Assembly (NCBI RefSeq): GCF_020360975.1
Contig: NW_025408680.1
Location: 1,488,001 to 1,552,000, forward strand
Reading direction: 5' to 3'
Length of the DNA stretch: 64,000 bases
Source: Hirsutella rhossiliensis
Taxonomy: Eukaryota > Ascomycota > Sordariomycetes > Hypocreales > Ophiocordycipitaceae
The notes under the pieces are model-generated. The model had not been told where the DNA came from. It ran no database searches and worked only from the letters and a program-made list of their open reading frames with translations. Position 1 is the stretch's first letter. Each line of letters opens with the position of its first letter. The position numbers and the translations under genes were made by a program. Of this stretch, positions 1 to 13,650 are shown in pieces.

Positions 1-1249
1 ATAGAGCCTTAGGTATAATTCTATAGCGTTTACCCTTAAATCCCTAATAGCTAGTCTTTTAGACGAAGCTAGAAGAATAGAGGATATAGATAAATCTTTA
101 GAGAAAGCCTTCTTAATATAAAGGAAGCCTTAGAAATCCTATAGAAATTCTATAGATACTCCTTATTATAAGGAATATAAAAAACCAGGGCATTTTATAG
201 TAAATTACTATAAATTATACTTAAATAAGGCTCCTACTTATTAGATTTTAAATAAAGGAAAGAAGGATAATAGGACTCGAATTTCTAAGAAGAGAAAATC
301 TTCTTCTTTATCTTTTTCTTCTAGGAAGAAATCCCCTTCTAGTACTGTTTCTACTACTAATAAAAAAAGGAAGGCTCGAATTATAAAGCTAGAGTCCGAT
401 TTAGACGATAGTAATAAGGTCTTAAATATAGCTTTATAAGAAAATATAGACTTAGATATCGACCTTATAGACCTTTCTAGGGCTCCGACCCCTATATAAA
501 CGTCTAAGGATTTAGAGGTAATTTTAACCTCTATAAATACCCCTATAGTAAAAGCTAATAAAGACTCTCTTTTAGGACCTCTAGAAGCCTCGATTCTTAG
601 AATAAAGGAATTAGTTTTAAAGGTAAGAGAAGGAGGATTTCCTAGTTATAAGAATAAAAGGATCTTTAATTTTATCTATAATACCGGAGCTACTAGGCAT
701 ATAGTATCTAATAAGAATTTCCTTATTAACTATAAAGAAATTAAGTCTAAAGTTTACTAGGGAAAAGCTTCCTTTATATTAGTAAAAGGAAAGGGGGACT
801 TAGTATTTCAATTCCTATATAGTAGAAAAAGGTATATCCTTTAAGACTGCTTTTATATACCTAAATTAAAGGTAAATATACTATCCTAATCTTATTTTAA
901 TAATACCTATGCCTTAATAGGAAGAAATAAAGTCCTTTTATTAGATAATAAAGCTAAGGTCCTTACTAAAGGATTTCTTAGAAATAAACTATATTATATT
1001 CCTATAAAACCTTTATTAGAAAGCTAATTAATCCTTATTACGTCTTTAAAGGCAAAGGATATAGATTTTTATACTTAGCACTTACGCTTAGGGCATATAA
1101 ATAGTAGGGCGATTTTAGAAATATTAAAAAGATATAGTAAGGATATAAAAATACCTCTAAAAGAGGAAAATAAAATAAGGTAATACGAAAGATATATTAG
1201 AGCTAAAGCAACGAATAAGGTTAATAAATAACCTTTATATAAGTCTTAT

Positions 1250-3900
1250 TCTTATTTAGAAAAAATAGTATTAGATATTTAAGGGCTAATTAAAGTGCCT
1301 ACTTATAATAAATATTACTATTATATTTCTTTCCTAGATATAGGAACCCGATATCTAGAAATATACCTTCTTTAAAAAAAGGGAGAAGCTTTGGATAGGT
1401 TCCTAGAATTTAAAAATAGGGTAGAAAATAACCCTAAAAATACTAAGATTAGAGAAGCATTTTCTAATAATACTAAAGAATTTATATATAAAATAAAGCT
1501 TTATTACGAAAAAGAAGGAATTACCTTTAATTTTAGTCCTCCTAGGACGCCGGAATCTAATAGTAGAATAGAAAGAATAAATCGTACTATATTAGAAAAA
1601 GTACGAACTCTTTTATTTACTACTAGGCTTCCTAAATATCTATAGGGAGAAGCTGTTTTAATAGCTACCTATTTATATAATAGATTACTATATTCTACGA
1701 TAGGATTTAAAAGTCTTATAAAAAAGAGGGATAATATAATACTACCCTTCGAGACCTTAAATAAAATTAAGACCTTTAGAAGCCTTATATATTATAAGAA
1801 TAAAGACCCTAAAGATAAGCTAGATAATAGAGCTTTTAAGGGAATAATAGTAGGCTATTTAGAAAATGTATATAAAATCTAGGATTTTACTAAGAGAAAG
1901 ATTACTATCTCTAGAGATATTACTATACTAGAAAATAAATTTATAAAAAATCTAGGAATTTCTAGTAGTAATAATACCTTTAATTTTAATTCTATTCCGA
2001 ATAAAGATAAGCTAGAAAGCTATATCCCTATAGAGGAAGCTACTAAAGAACCTAGAGATAAAAGTCCCTTGCCCTTTATAAAAGAAGAGTCTTTAAATAA
2101 CGATCCTATTCCTACTACTAGTAAAATAGTAGTAGAATTACCTAAGAAGCTAGAAGAGTTCGATTCTAACTATATCGAATACCCTAACGTTAATTTATTT
2201 CTAAACTACGATTTTATAGAGCTAATTCTAGCTAGTATAGAAAATTAGGATCTAAAAATTCTAAAGACCTATAAATAGGTAATAAATAGCCCTAAAATAG
2301 CATTTTAGAAAGAAGCTATAATTAAGGAAATTATCTAGCTAATTAAATATAAAACTTAGGAATTTTCCTACCTCCCTAAGGATAAGGAGGCTATAGGAGG
2401 CCGCTAGGTCTATACTATTAAGAAGGATAGTTAAAATAATATAATAAAATATAAAGCCCGTTTTATAATATAGGGATTTAAGTAGATCTATAGCTTAGAT
2501 TTCCTAGATACCTTCTTAACTACGGCTAGACCTAAATCTATTAGAATTCTACTTATTTTAGCTATTATCTACGAATTTAAAGCTTTATAAATAGATATAA
2601 TAAATGCCTTTATATATACCGATATAGATAGCGAAGTATATATCGATCTTCCTATAAGCTACAGAAGAATACGCTCTTAAAGAATATTATTTAAAATATA
2701 GATTAGCTTATAGAGCTAAAGGAATTAAATTAACTAAATTCCTAGACCTATATAAAACCGGTTAAATTAAAGCAAAGCTAAAGAAAGCATTATATAGCCT
2801 AAAATAAAGTCCTAAGCTCTAGTATAATTATTTAAAAATTATACTAAATAAACTCGGATTTCTTCCTCTTTTAATAGACGAAGGAGTATTTATAAATAAG
2901 GACTATAGTATAGCCTTAGCAATTTACGTCGACGACTTTCTTATAGTAGGGCCCTCTAAATCTATAATAAAAGAAAGATTATTTAAAGAATTATCTAAAT
3001 TCCTAGATTTTACTATCTTAGGAGATATAAAAGACTTCTTAGGTCTAAATATTATAATAAACTAAGAAAATAAAGAGCTATATATATCCTAAGAAAATTA
3101 TACCTTAAATAAATTAAAGGAATTTAATAAAGAAGGTTTAGGAACTTCGAATTTACCTACTATAGTAGGCTTTAAGCTTATAAAAGCAAAGGAATTACCT
3201 TCTAAGGAAGATATATTATAATTTTAGAAATAAATAAGATCTCTATTATACTTAGCCTTATTTACTAGGCTAGATATCTTATATTCTATAATTTCCTGCG
3301 CTAGATTCGCGGCTAAGCCCGACTAGATATATTTTAAGGCTTTAAATATAATTTAGAAATATTTAAATAAATTCCCTAGCCCAAAAATTAAATATAATTG
3401 CAATATCCCTTTTACCTATCTATATATAAAGGGTTTTACCGACTCTAGCTAGGCGTCGGATTTAACGGACGGAAAATCCTTTTCCGGTTACTGTTTTTAT
3501 ATATATAATAATATAATAAGCTAGGCTTACTCTAAGTAGAAGGCCGTTGCCCTTTCTACCTATAAAGTAGAGTATATTAGCCTTAGGGAGGCAAATAAAG
3601 AAGCTGTTTATTTAAATATACTTTTTAAAAATATTACTAAGGATCTATCTATTAAGATTCCTAATACTATACCTCCTATTTTAACGGATAATACTACTAC
3701 TATTAAATTAGTAGAAGATCCGGAATTTTATAAAAGGTCTAAGTATATAAGATTAGCCTATTACTATACTAAAACTAGTATAAGAGAAGGGGAAACTAGA
3801 GTTTTTTATATTAAATTAAAAGATAATATAGCTAATATTTTTATAAAGGAATTAAGACCTAGATTACTCTATAAATTTAGAGATAGTCTATCCTTAATAT
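1250..3900 (+). pseudogene. Copia pol: integrase, reverse transcriptase, RNase H (degenerate)
   Basis: The longest intact stretch (1,391-1,645, 84 codons) carries the end of the integrase core, with PPRTPESNSRIERINRTILE matching the conserved P-x-N-G-x-x-E region. The reverse transcriptase follows; its catalytic motif is visible near 2,925 as IYVDDFLIVG. The Ty1 RNase H signature (DSS-x-ASD-x-x-DGKSFSGYCF) lies near 3,435-3,495. Frames are broken by stops that fit Gln/Trp loss through RIP, plus frame changes near 2,660. It would have supplied cDNA synthesis and integration; no function can remain. Confidence 0.85.
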
Positions 3901-4267
3901 AAGTTCCTAAGTAATTAAAAGGGTTTTAGATATTTCTTATGCTTTTATATCTTTCCCTTACTAGGTTTTTCCTTTTTAGGTTTCCTAAAGAAATATTTAC
4001 TAGGTTTTTATCTATTAAGATTTTCCTAGTAATAATAGGTTTTACCTTATATAAGGTTATCCTATAAATAATTATTATAACTATAGATTTTTCCTACTAT
4101 AGGTTTTTCTATTAGTATATACCTAAGGATTTTTTCCTAAGAAAGAATAGGTTTTTATATATCCTATTAAGGTATAAGAATGGTTTTCCTAAAATTCGGT
4201 TTTTACCCTATATATACTACTATAAATAAATTAGTAAAGAGTATATAAATCTACTCTTTAAGGAGGC

Positions 4268-4834
4268 TATAAGGAACGGTGTTCCTACTATATATAAAGC
4301 AGCTATAATATACTCTCCCGATTATATAAGCTAATAAGTAGTATATTAATTATAGATAAAATCCTATCCTATAGAGTAAGAATCGCTCGTTATTTTACAT
4401 ATTATTATGCATTAAACGGGTTGCCGGTTATCGTATAATCGGGAATCGAAGGAATAGAGCTAGCTTAGAATACTAGCTAAGACCTCTTAAGAACACCGGC
4501 ACGACTAACCTCCTTTAAACACGAATATTAGTAAACTAAGACACTTCTAGATTCACTTAAGGTATCACGGAATTCCCTAGTCTTAGGGCTATATAGCAGC
4601 CTAAATCTAGTCTTAAAAGGTTCTTCTATTTAGCTATAATTATCTATATAAGATAGTATATCCGCTAGTAGATAGATAGAGAATTATTAACTTAAACACC
4701 TCTTCTATATACTAATATACTACTAATAAATTCCGTTAAAAACCCTACCTTATACTCCTTCTTCCCTTCTATTACGTAGTCTTACGTAATTCCTTAATGT
4801 CCTAAAATTCCGCTTTTACTTATATACCTTAAGA
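4268..4834 (+). repeat. 3' LTR of the Copia element
   Basis: A 567-bp block that recurs as a 570-bp copy at 25,587-26,156. Both copies begin TATAAGGAACGGTG (original TG probably now TA by RIP) and end CCTTAAGA, and similarity stops at both ends. It sits right after the Copia polypurine tract, which marks it as the 3' LTR. Sparse RIP differences between copies show they were mutated independently. The end CCTTAAGA is not the canonical CA, so the 3' boundary may be off by a few bases. Confidence 0.75.
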
Positions 4835-4949
4835 AAAAGCAAGCGATATAAGAAAATAAGTAAGAAGGATATCGGTTATTATAATTATAAATAACTTATA
4901 ATAAAGCGATATATATAATTAGATAATCTATATAACTACGATAGGGATT

Positions 4950-7900
4950 AATACCTATAAGGGGAAAAGATAAAGAGTTAAAGAGGATATAGAGGAAATT
5001 AAGATAATAAGAATAGTAAAAACTAGCCTAAAGATTATCCCTATATAATATAGATATAGAGTAGATCTAAATAAGAAGTTCGATAGACTTATAGATAAAA
5101 TCGTCGGAGAAATTATATATAAAAGAATCCTAATCCCTTTAAATTACCTAATCGACTTTATTCCTTTACTAAGTAAGAGACTTAGTATTAGATACGTAAA
5201 TATAGCCTAAGGTATAGAAAATACTAAATTCTAAATCTTAGAGAAAGCAAAGAGTAATATAAGACCCTATAGAGCTACGATAACGGTTATAAAAGTAGCC
5301 GAAGATAATATAGAGAGTAGTTTACTCCTCCTCGAATATCTATAAGGAAAACTTACGGTAGCTTTAGTATAAGTTAAAGAATAGGATAAAGAATACTAGG
5401 TCGAACTAATTAAGCTTACTTACCTTACTTATAAAGAATCGGATTATAAGTGCCTCGAAGTCTAATAAGTACTAAAGGAAGTTAGGTTTATAATTAATAT
5501 AATTAGCGTAACGTAACTAGCTTAAAGACTATTTAATTAATAAACTTTAGAGGTAATAAGACTAAAGAAAGACGAATTTATTATATAAGAAGTAGCACTC
5601 TCGATAAGATACTAAGAGATAACTCTAAAGGACCTTATAACGATTCCTATAATATATATAAATATAGTCCTTATACCTTTCCGCTCGCTTAAGTATATAT
5701 AAGACCTACCTTATATTTAAGTACGACTTAGTAGCTAGAAAGCTAAAGTTCTAAGCGCCCTAATCGATACTAGGTCTAAAGGAAACCTTATTACTAAAAG
5801 ATATATAAACGTATATAGGCATAAAATCCTACTAATAAGAGTATTAATAACGGCGTATACCGGGTCCCTTATAGATATAGTTAGGGAGGTAGAGACTAAT
5901 CTCTATCTAGGCACGGCTTAGATATTAATCTATCTTTATATTACGCTAGATAGAGTCTTAGTCCCCTTTATCCTAGGCATACTATTTATTAAAGCCGCGC
6001 GTATATTATTTAATTATTCCTTAAGGAATAGGGATATATAGGTTAAATATTAGATCGGTACTATCTAGGTAGTTACGCTAGCGGTAGGAGCTATTAGATA
6101 GGAGCTTCTAGATAAGGTCGATATAGTAAAATCCTTTTAGGCTATAACCTTAATAGTTAATAAAGACGTATATAAAAGACTAAAGCTTAAGGAGGCTATA
6201 TAGGAAATAGCTACCTAGCTCCTAAGAATTCTTTTTTAGGCTTTAGTAATAAAAGTCGAAGAAGATAACCTAGGAGCTACCTAATAATTATAGAGAGAAA
6301 CCTTTATAGATACCCTAATAGCTAAGATTCTCTTACTAAGAGGTAAGATCCTTAGTTATAGAGGGGGTACTAACTAAGTCCCTAACCTAGCCTACGCTAG
6401 CGTAAACGAGCCCTTAATAGTACTAGTACGATAGTAATTAATTATAGACGAAGGAGATAAAGCGATTCTAGCTATTAGATCTAAGATAGTAAAAGAGATT
6501 ATTAAAGTTATAGTTATAAAGGCTATAGGAGAATTTAAGAAAAATATTATTAAAGCTAGAAAGAAGTTCTAAAAGATCTAGAAGGTTAAAGTTAAGATAG
6601 GGAGGAAACGACCTATTAAATTATATAATCTAAGAGTTAATACTCTCTTTAAAAGAAAAGTAAATAAGATTAACCCTATTAACGATACTTTATTAAACGG
6701 CTTAATACTAAAAGGGGACCCTAACTAAAAGAAGACTAAATAAAATACTATTAAAGATAAGATATAGCCTAGACCCTACCTAGAATACTTAATAGGAAAA
6801 TTCTTAAGTATATAGAAAGGAAAGCGGCTAATATAAGAAAGACTTAAAGTAATCTATAAATAATTTAAGGGCTTTCTTATAAAGGTAGAAATCCGGATCT
6901 TCGATAGTATTTTATTTAATAAGGAAGTAGCGTTATCCTAGGACTTTATAGAAAGAAGTAAAGTCGACTTAGCTATAGCCCTACTATAAGTTATTAAGAT
7001 AATAGAATATAAGGTATAGTAAGTAGCCTTAATCCTAATCTTAAAAGCGATAGAGTAGAAAGTTATCGATATCCTTAAAATTAAACTAGAAATAGGAGTC
7101 CTTAAAGAAAGGCACGGGCCTTATAAGAACCTTTTTTTCCTAGTAGTAAAGAAAGATAGAGGACTACGCTTAATTAATTCCGCTATATATATAAATACCG
7201 TTATAATAAGAGATATAAACCTACCGCCGAATATAGATAAGTTTAGCGACTACTTCTTAATATATAAGATTCTTTCCCTCCTAGACCTTTTTTTAAGCTA
7301 TAATTAGATCCCTCTTAATATTAGAAGCCGTAACTTAACGATATTCGCGATACTTATTAGCCTCTTATATATATATATACTCCCTTAAGGGGCTATAAAC
7401 TTAGTCGGCTAATTTATAAGGATAATATAAAGAATCCTATAAGACCTTATACTAAATATCTATAGGAATTTCCTCGATAATATAAGTATTAAGGGGCCCG
7501 ATATAATATATAATAATAAAGAGGTAGCGCTAAGAGTAAGGAGATTTATCTTTAAATACCTTATTAACCTCGATAAAGTCTTAGTTAACGTCGAACTCTT
7601 TAGTTATACGATTATAGGGGCTAAATCGAAATTCTATTAGTAAGTAACCGAAGTTATTAGTTATATTTATAAAATAAATAGAAGGTGCCCCGTAGAAGCT
7701 AAAGTTATTAAAATTAAGGAATAGATAAGATACCTTAATATAATATATATTAAAGCTTTCCTTAGTATTATAGGATACTATTAAATCTAGATTAAATAGT
7801 TCGCTATCTTAGTAAAACCCTTTATAGACCTACTAAAGAAAGAAGTCTATTAAGAATAAGGAGACGAATAAATAAAAGTAATAGCTGCCCTTAAGGAAGC

Positions 7901-9760
7901 TATTACTAATTTAGTCTTTCTAGTATCCCTTAACGTTGGCCTAGGAAAAGGAGATATTATTTTAATATATAATGCTAGTCTACTTAGCTAAGGGGCAGTC
8001 TTAATATAAATCGTCGATAGAAAGAGGCGCCTTATAAAGTTCGAAAGTAAAATATAGTTACTAGTAGAAACTAAATATAATACGATAAAGAGGGAGTATA
8101 GGGCTATATTAAGTACGCTTAAGAGACTAAGAATATACCTATACGGCGTATATTTTATCTTAGAAACTAATATATAGGTCCTAGTTAATTAACTAAAAGG
8201 TACCCTTAAAGACGTCCCTAGAGCTATAGTAACTTATTAGATAAGCTATATTTTCCTCTTTAACTTTATTATATAATATATCGAAGGTAAGAAGAATAAT
8301 ATAGCTAATAGACTCTTAAGAAAGCCTAAAGGACCTTTTAATATATTAAATAGGGAAATAGAAGGCGATATTAAAGAATTTATAGACTTTTACTTAAACG
8401 TAGTATAAGGAACTAAGCTATAAAGGGACTACTTAAAGGAATCGAGGATAATTATAGACTTCCTTTAAACGTTAAAATAGCTAGAGGGCCTTTTTAAATA
8501 AGACTATAAGAAGTTATATTTAAAGAGTCTAAATTTCTATATTAAAGATTAGAAGCTTTAGTAACTCCCTAAGAAGGAAGAAAGGGGACCTATACTAGTT
8601 ATAGACGACCTAAAAGAATAGAAAAGGATTATCGTAAAGTATTATATATAAATAAGATATAAAGGACGATAAGTTATATATACGTTTATAAAGGATAGGT
8701 ATTAGTAAGCTAGCCTTTAAAACGATATTTATAGTATAATCTCTTTCTATAAAGAATACTAATACTTTATAACTAAGAGACCCTAGGAAGTTATAACCGC
8801 GACTACGCCTAGCTACCTTATAAGTAAGATTTACTTCGATAGCTAGTATATACTATTTAATTATAGGTATTTATACTTTATAGAAGTATAAGACGACCTT
8901 ACTAGATAGGTAGAAGTAACCCTAGTTAAAGAAATTACTATAGAAGCTATAACTAAATTTATACTCTTTATTATTTATAGGTATAGCGTAATACTATACG
9001 CTATAATTAATAAAGGGCCCGAAATAAAAAAAAGACTTTAAGTATATCCTAAAGGATATAAGCGTTAAAGTTATCTAAACTTTAGTATATAATCTAAAGG
9101 CAAACGCGGTAGTAGAATAAAGGTACTAAAGGTTAATAATAGTACTTATAAAAATAGTAAAGAAAAAGGGTAAGTAGATTAGATACCTTAACTAAGTAAT
9201 CCTTATAAACTAAATAGTAGTTAAAGAGTCTTATAGAATATTAGCTTTCTACCTACTATATAAATAGGAACTAGTACTACCTCTTAAGGTAAAATACCTA
9301 ACTTAGCGACTAATTAACTAAGACGAAGTAAAGATAAGAGAAGAATTATTTAAAGTATAAGTATAAGTTTTAAAAAGAAAAGAAAAAGATATAAAAGAAG
9401 CTAAGAAAAGAGTAATAAGATATTAAAATCGATTAGTAAAGAAGATAAATAAAGCTAATAAGTATATAATAAGGAAAGAAAGCCTATAACTTAAAGATCT
9501 TATCTTACTATTCGACGTAAGATAATTAAATAATCTAAGGAGGTAAGCTAAGTATTAGATAAGGTAGAACGGTCCCTTTTAAGTAGTATCGCGCTTAGAG
9601 TAGTTTAGGGTATATAGGATTAAGACTCTAAATAGAATCGTGCTTAATAAGATAATCCTAGGAGAGTATTTAAAGAAGTTTAAAAAGGATAAGGAAGGTT
9701 AGTAGTACTTTATTAAGGATAACTAGTTACTTTAGGATAAGATTACTCTTAATAAAAGGA
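4950..9760 (+). mobile_element. Ty3/Gypsy retrotransposon pol, RIP-mutated
   Basis: Reading TAG/TAA as Gln/Trp gives a long Gypsy polyprotein. It has a protease core near 5,758-5,800 (LIDT-x-SKGNLITKR), then a reverse transcriptase from about 7,080 (FFLVVKKDRGLRLI, INLPPNIDKFSDYF) through FLDN near 7,470, the position of the FVDD catalytic motif. RNase H lies near 7,920-8,330 (YNASL...GAVLIQ, ETKYNTIKREY). An integrase core near 8,770-9,030 (FDS...DDLTRWVE-like, NKGPEIK) is followed by a long C-terminal tail. LTRs were not delimited. It lies just downstream of the Copia 3' LTR. No function can remain. Confidence 0.8.
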
Positions 9761-12400
9761 GGAAGGAAGAAATAATAAATAAAGTAGATAATTTACTACT
9801 CCTACTAAGTAAAGAAGCCTTAGATTAGATAGTACTATAGTTATAACGACTCCTTAATAAACCTTAAAAGGATTAAAGCTAGGAAGAGGAAAAAGAGCAA
9901 CTATAAATACCTAAGAAAGGCCTAAGGTATACAATTAAGGTTTAGCTACCGTAACTTAGTAAAGTAAAAAAGGATCTCTATATAGGAGCCTTAAAGACGC
10001 TAATTTAATAAGAAAAGGAGGAGGTAAAAAAGAGCTAGGAAGGAAAAGGTAGTAAAGATAAAAATCTATAACTATCGTAAGAAGCACGCTAGAACCTAAC
10101 TAATAACTAGGGCACCGTTTAACTATCTAATTAAAGGACGACTATAGTAGCCGAGATATTTATAAGCGCTTTACTTACTACCTTATTATTTTAAATTTTC
10201 TACCTAAGGCTCCTTAAGTAAATAAAGATAATATTTCCTACCCTTCTTTAATAATAACCTACCCTTTACTACCTTAAAAAAGATAAATAGAGATATAATT
10301 AAATAATAAAGTAAGAAAACGAATATTCTTACTACCTACCTCCCTTAAGAATAAGAGTTTTTACTTTATAGATAGGAACGTTTATTCTTTATTATAAAGG
10401 GGGAGACCTACTATAGTAAAAATAAAAGCGCCTATAAGATAAATTTTAATATATTTTCGACTTACTAAATTAAACGTATATAACCTTAAGAGAAAAACTT
10501 TTACTATTAAAGATAGCGACTAGATAAGGCTACTTACTCTTAGTAAACTTACTATAAACTACTATAAAGCGAACTTAAAGACTATCTAATTATTACTTAA
10601 AAGAGAGCTTATTAAACCTATATAATCTCTTTCCGGGTAAAATAGGTATAAGGTTAATTTCCTTCCCTTCCTTTAAATCTTTAGTAAGACTAAAGGGATT
10701 AAGGATATTATAAAGAAGATAAGGGGCGGTCTTATTACTAATATACTTATTATAAAATTTATTAGTCTCGAGGTTAGTATAGAAATTATAACCGTATATA
10801 TAGTTAGCGAATCTATTAAGGTCGTAAGTAGCCCTATAGTATCTAAGGAAGTACTACTATTTATAAACAGGCGCTTTAATCGAATCCTAGATATAGTTAG
10901 TATAAGAACCGCTAGTAGTACCTAAAAGAGAGATATACTTATAAAAAGGAAATATAATATACTTATAAGTAGAAGTTATAGTTATTTAATAAGTTTAAAT
11001 ATACCCTTAATAAAAGTAAGGATTATAAGTTCTATATAAAGTAATTAAGATTACTTAAGAGTATTCTTACTACCTTAAACTAAGCTAAGAAAAGAAATAT
11101 CTATATAGATAAGCGATTTCTATAGGGATATAGGTTACTAGCCGACGTTTATAATAAAGGGCATAGAAAACGATTTAATTATACCGACCTAGTATACTCT
11201 TAAGAAAGTAAGAGAGAGGAGAGCGACCGCGCGCTTTAATCCTAACGATATTAGGATCTTTTAACGGAACTTATAACTAAAAGGTAATTTCTATATAAAT
11301 TAAAAACCCTTAGTAACTAATATTATTTCTACTATAGACCTAGGTTTTAAAGTAACTATAGATCTATAGAAGAAGACGGTTAGAACGAGCTAAGTAAGAT
11401 TAGATAAGTTAGATAATCGTTACTTAAAAGTACTCTATATAAAGAGGAAAGACGTTAGTATAATAATTTTAAGTAAGAAGAGTAGTAGTAATAAGGAAAG
11501 GTCGTAGAAGAGTAGTTAAAGAAAGGTTAATAATATCTAGTAGCTCTTTAGTTTTAAGTTTACCGGTCTTATAAGATATAATAAGGAAGAAGAGGTAGTC
11601 GTAAAAGGAGAAGATAAAAGGTAGCGGTCTAGAAAAATAAAGAAGATAGAGGAGAGAAGAGAAAAAAGAGGAATAAAAAGAGTAAAGAGAAAAAGAAAAG
11701 GGCGGAGATTAAATAGCTTACTAATTAATAACTAATAGAAGAAGCTATTTAAGCGTAACCCCTAAATACGCTTAAGATCTTACCGCTATAAAGGCTAGCT
11801 AAAGTAACTAATAACCGCGCGCTCTAATAACTATTTATTCCTCTTACTATACCCTCCTTCTTCCTTCCTTCTTCTTTCTTTTATATATATATATATATAT
11901 ATACTCCGTATACTTCCCTACTTATAACGATCCCCTCTACTAATATAACTCTTATATATATATATAATACTTAGCCTCTTAGCGTTATAACTTAGAACTA
12001 CTTACCCTAACTATTTAATCTTATCTTTTCCTTCTTTTTTACTTACTTTACCCTTTCTTAAGATATAGCGGCGAACCTAAATAGTATCCTAGGCCTAGCT
12101 ATAGACCTCCCTAAGAATACTACTATCTTCTTTAGCGTACTATTATTTAAGAGTAAGAGCTTTATTTTACCTACTTACTATAGTAAAGTTAAAGTAAAAA
12201 GTAGTAAAGGGCGCTTCTACGCTAAAAATAAGGAAAAATTTATAGACTAAGACTAATAAGACGTTTATAAGTAGAAGTAACCTCCTTAATATATTTATAG
12301 AGATCGTTAGTACTTAATACTAACGGGCCCTATTTAGCGGCGGGATATTACCTTTAAAGACGCTCGGATAATATATAAGGGCGTTAAAAAGATAAACGGA
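9760..12400. other. Unassigned RIP-altered sequence
   Basis: AT-rich, CpA/TpG-depleted sequence between the Gypsy pol and the next traceable frame. It includes an (AT)n tract near 11,883-11,905. It may contain the 3' part and LTR of the Gypsy element, but I found no repeat partner inside the window to define it. No coding domain was recognised. Confidence 0.5.
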
Positions 12401-13650
12401 TTTACTAGGAATAAGGCCTACTAGGAAGAGTATATCGTCGATATATATAACTTTCTTTATAAAGCTATTAATAAACGATAGGCTATAAGCTTTAGCCTTA
12501 GCGCGATAATTAAAATCTTAATAAGAGGTATTAAGAACGCGGTATACCCTTTACCTTACCCGCTATTAGTTTATACCGACTACTAAGGGGAACCTATCGA
12601 AGATATAGAAGATAGATATAAGAAGTACTATAAATACCTAAATAATAGGGAGTATCTAATTAAGTTTACTACTCTTACCTTCGACCTTAGTCGCTTTATA
12701 TATAAACGAAGGTATATAACTAAAGTTATTAACTTTTTAGTAGGTATAAATAAAAGGGGACTTTACTAAGGGGCGTTCCTTTAAAACTATAGAGAAGGAA
12801 ACTTAGTTATTTTTAATACTTCGAAAGAGGGATAATATACTAGACTTTATATATTCTTATAAGTATAGTAGTAGTTTCTTTATATCCTTTAAGTTCCTTA
12901 TAACTTTACTTATATACTAGTCCCTTATACCGCTTAGTAAGAAGAGTAGGAATATAGCTACTTAGCCTTAATAATAATCTAATACTAAGTTAAAGGTATA
13001 GTTAGGCTATACTTTAAGATAATTAAATAGCGATACTTAAAAGTTAAAGTAATTCTAGAGTAAAGGTATAGGGTAATATAAGAAGCCTTATAGATAGATA
13101 AGATCTTATACTAAGACTAGTATTTCTTTAAGCTAGATAAGAAGATAAGTATAAAAGGCTACGTTAATAGGCTAATATATAGAATCTAAGCTATTATAGC
13201 GAACGAGCTTAATTATATATAAGCGATATTATAGGGCGGTAGAGTTTCCTAGTAGCTTAATAGTAAGGTTAGATAACTATAAAGGATACTATTTAATTAA
13301 GGTCTAACGACCTTTAGCGGAGTCTTTCTTACGAGGATTCTTAGGAGTAAGCGGATTTACCGATATAACTATATTATCTTAGGAGACTAGGAAGAATAAG
13401 ACCTCTAGGAAGTCTTAAAGGTAGTTAACCTTCTAGATAAGCCTATTAAATAGAGACTACCGCTTTAAAGAGATATAGAACTAGCTTATATAGTAAGGAG
13501 AGTAAGAAAGGAGCTATTTACGCTAGCTACCCTTATAGAGTAACCTAACCTAATCGCTTAAGCTATACGCGGTTTCTTTATAAAACTCCTCCCTAAAAAG
13601 ACCCTTAACTATTTAATTACGCTAACGGGAATCGAGAATAGACCTAGTCC
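12400..13650 (+). pseudogene. Long degenerate ORF, family not recognised
   Basis: One plus frame can be followed for about 400 codons if TAG/TAA are read as Gln/Trp; other stops are scarce. Traceable pieces include EEYIVDIYNFLYKAINKR near 12,427 and YVNRLIYRI near 13,163. I see no reverse-transcriptase, integrase, transposase or recombinase motif. It lies between two retroelements and shares their RIP, so it was probably a repeat-borne gene (gag-like or an accessory ORF). Identity is unknown. Confidence 0.4.

Larger units (their letters stand above)
1..4834 (+). mobile_element. Copia (Ty1-type) LTR retrotransposon, RIP-mutated, 5' end outside window
   Basis: Domains appear in Copia order when TAA/TAG are read as former Gln/Trp. 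There is a gag zinc-knuckle relic near 170-240 (KPGHF...NYYKLY), an aspartic-protease core near 680-720 (NTGATRHIVS), a GAG-pre-integrase LRLGH motif near 1,085, the integrase, a reverse transcriptase and a Ty1-type RNase H. A purine-rich tract (AAGGAGG) at about 4,260-4,266 directly precedes the LTR at 4,268, as a polypurine tract should. The element is dead: dozens of in-frame stops, nearly all of the kind C-to-T change at CpA produces. The 5' LTR must lie left of the window. Confidence 0.85.
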
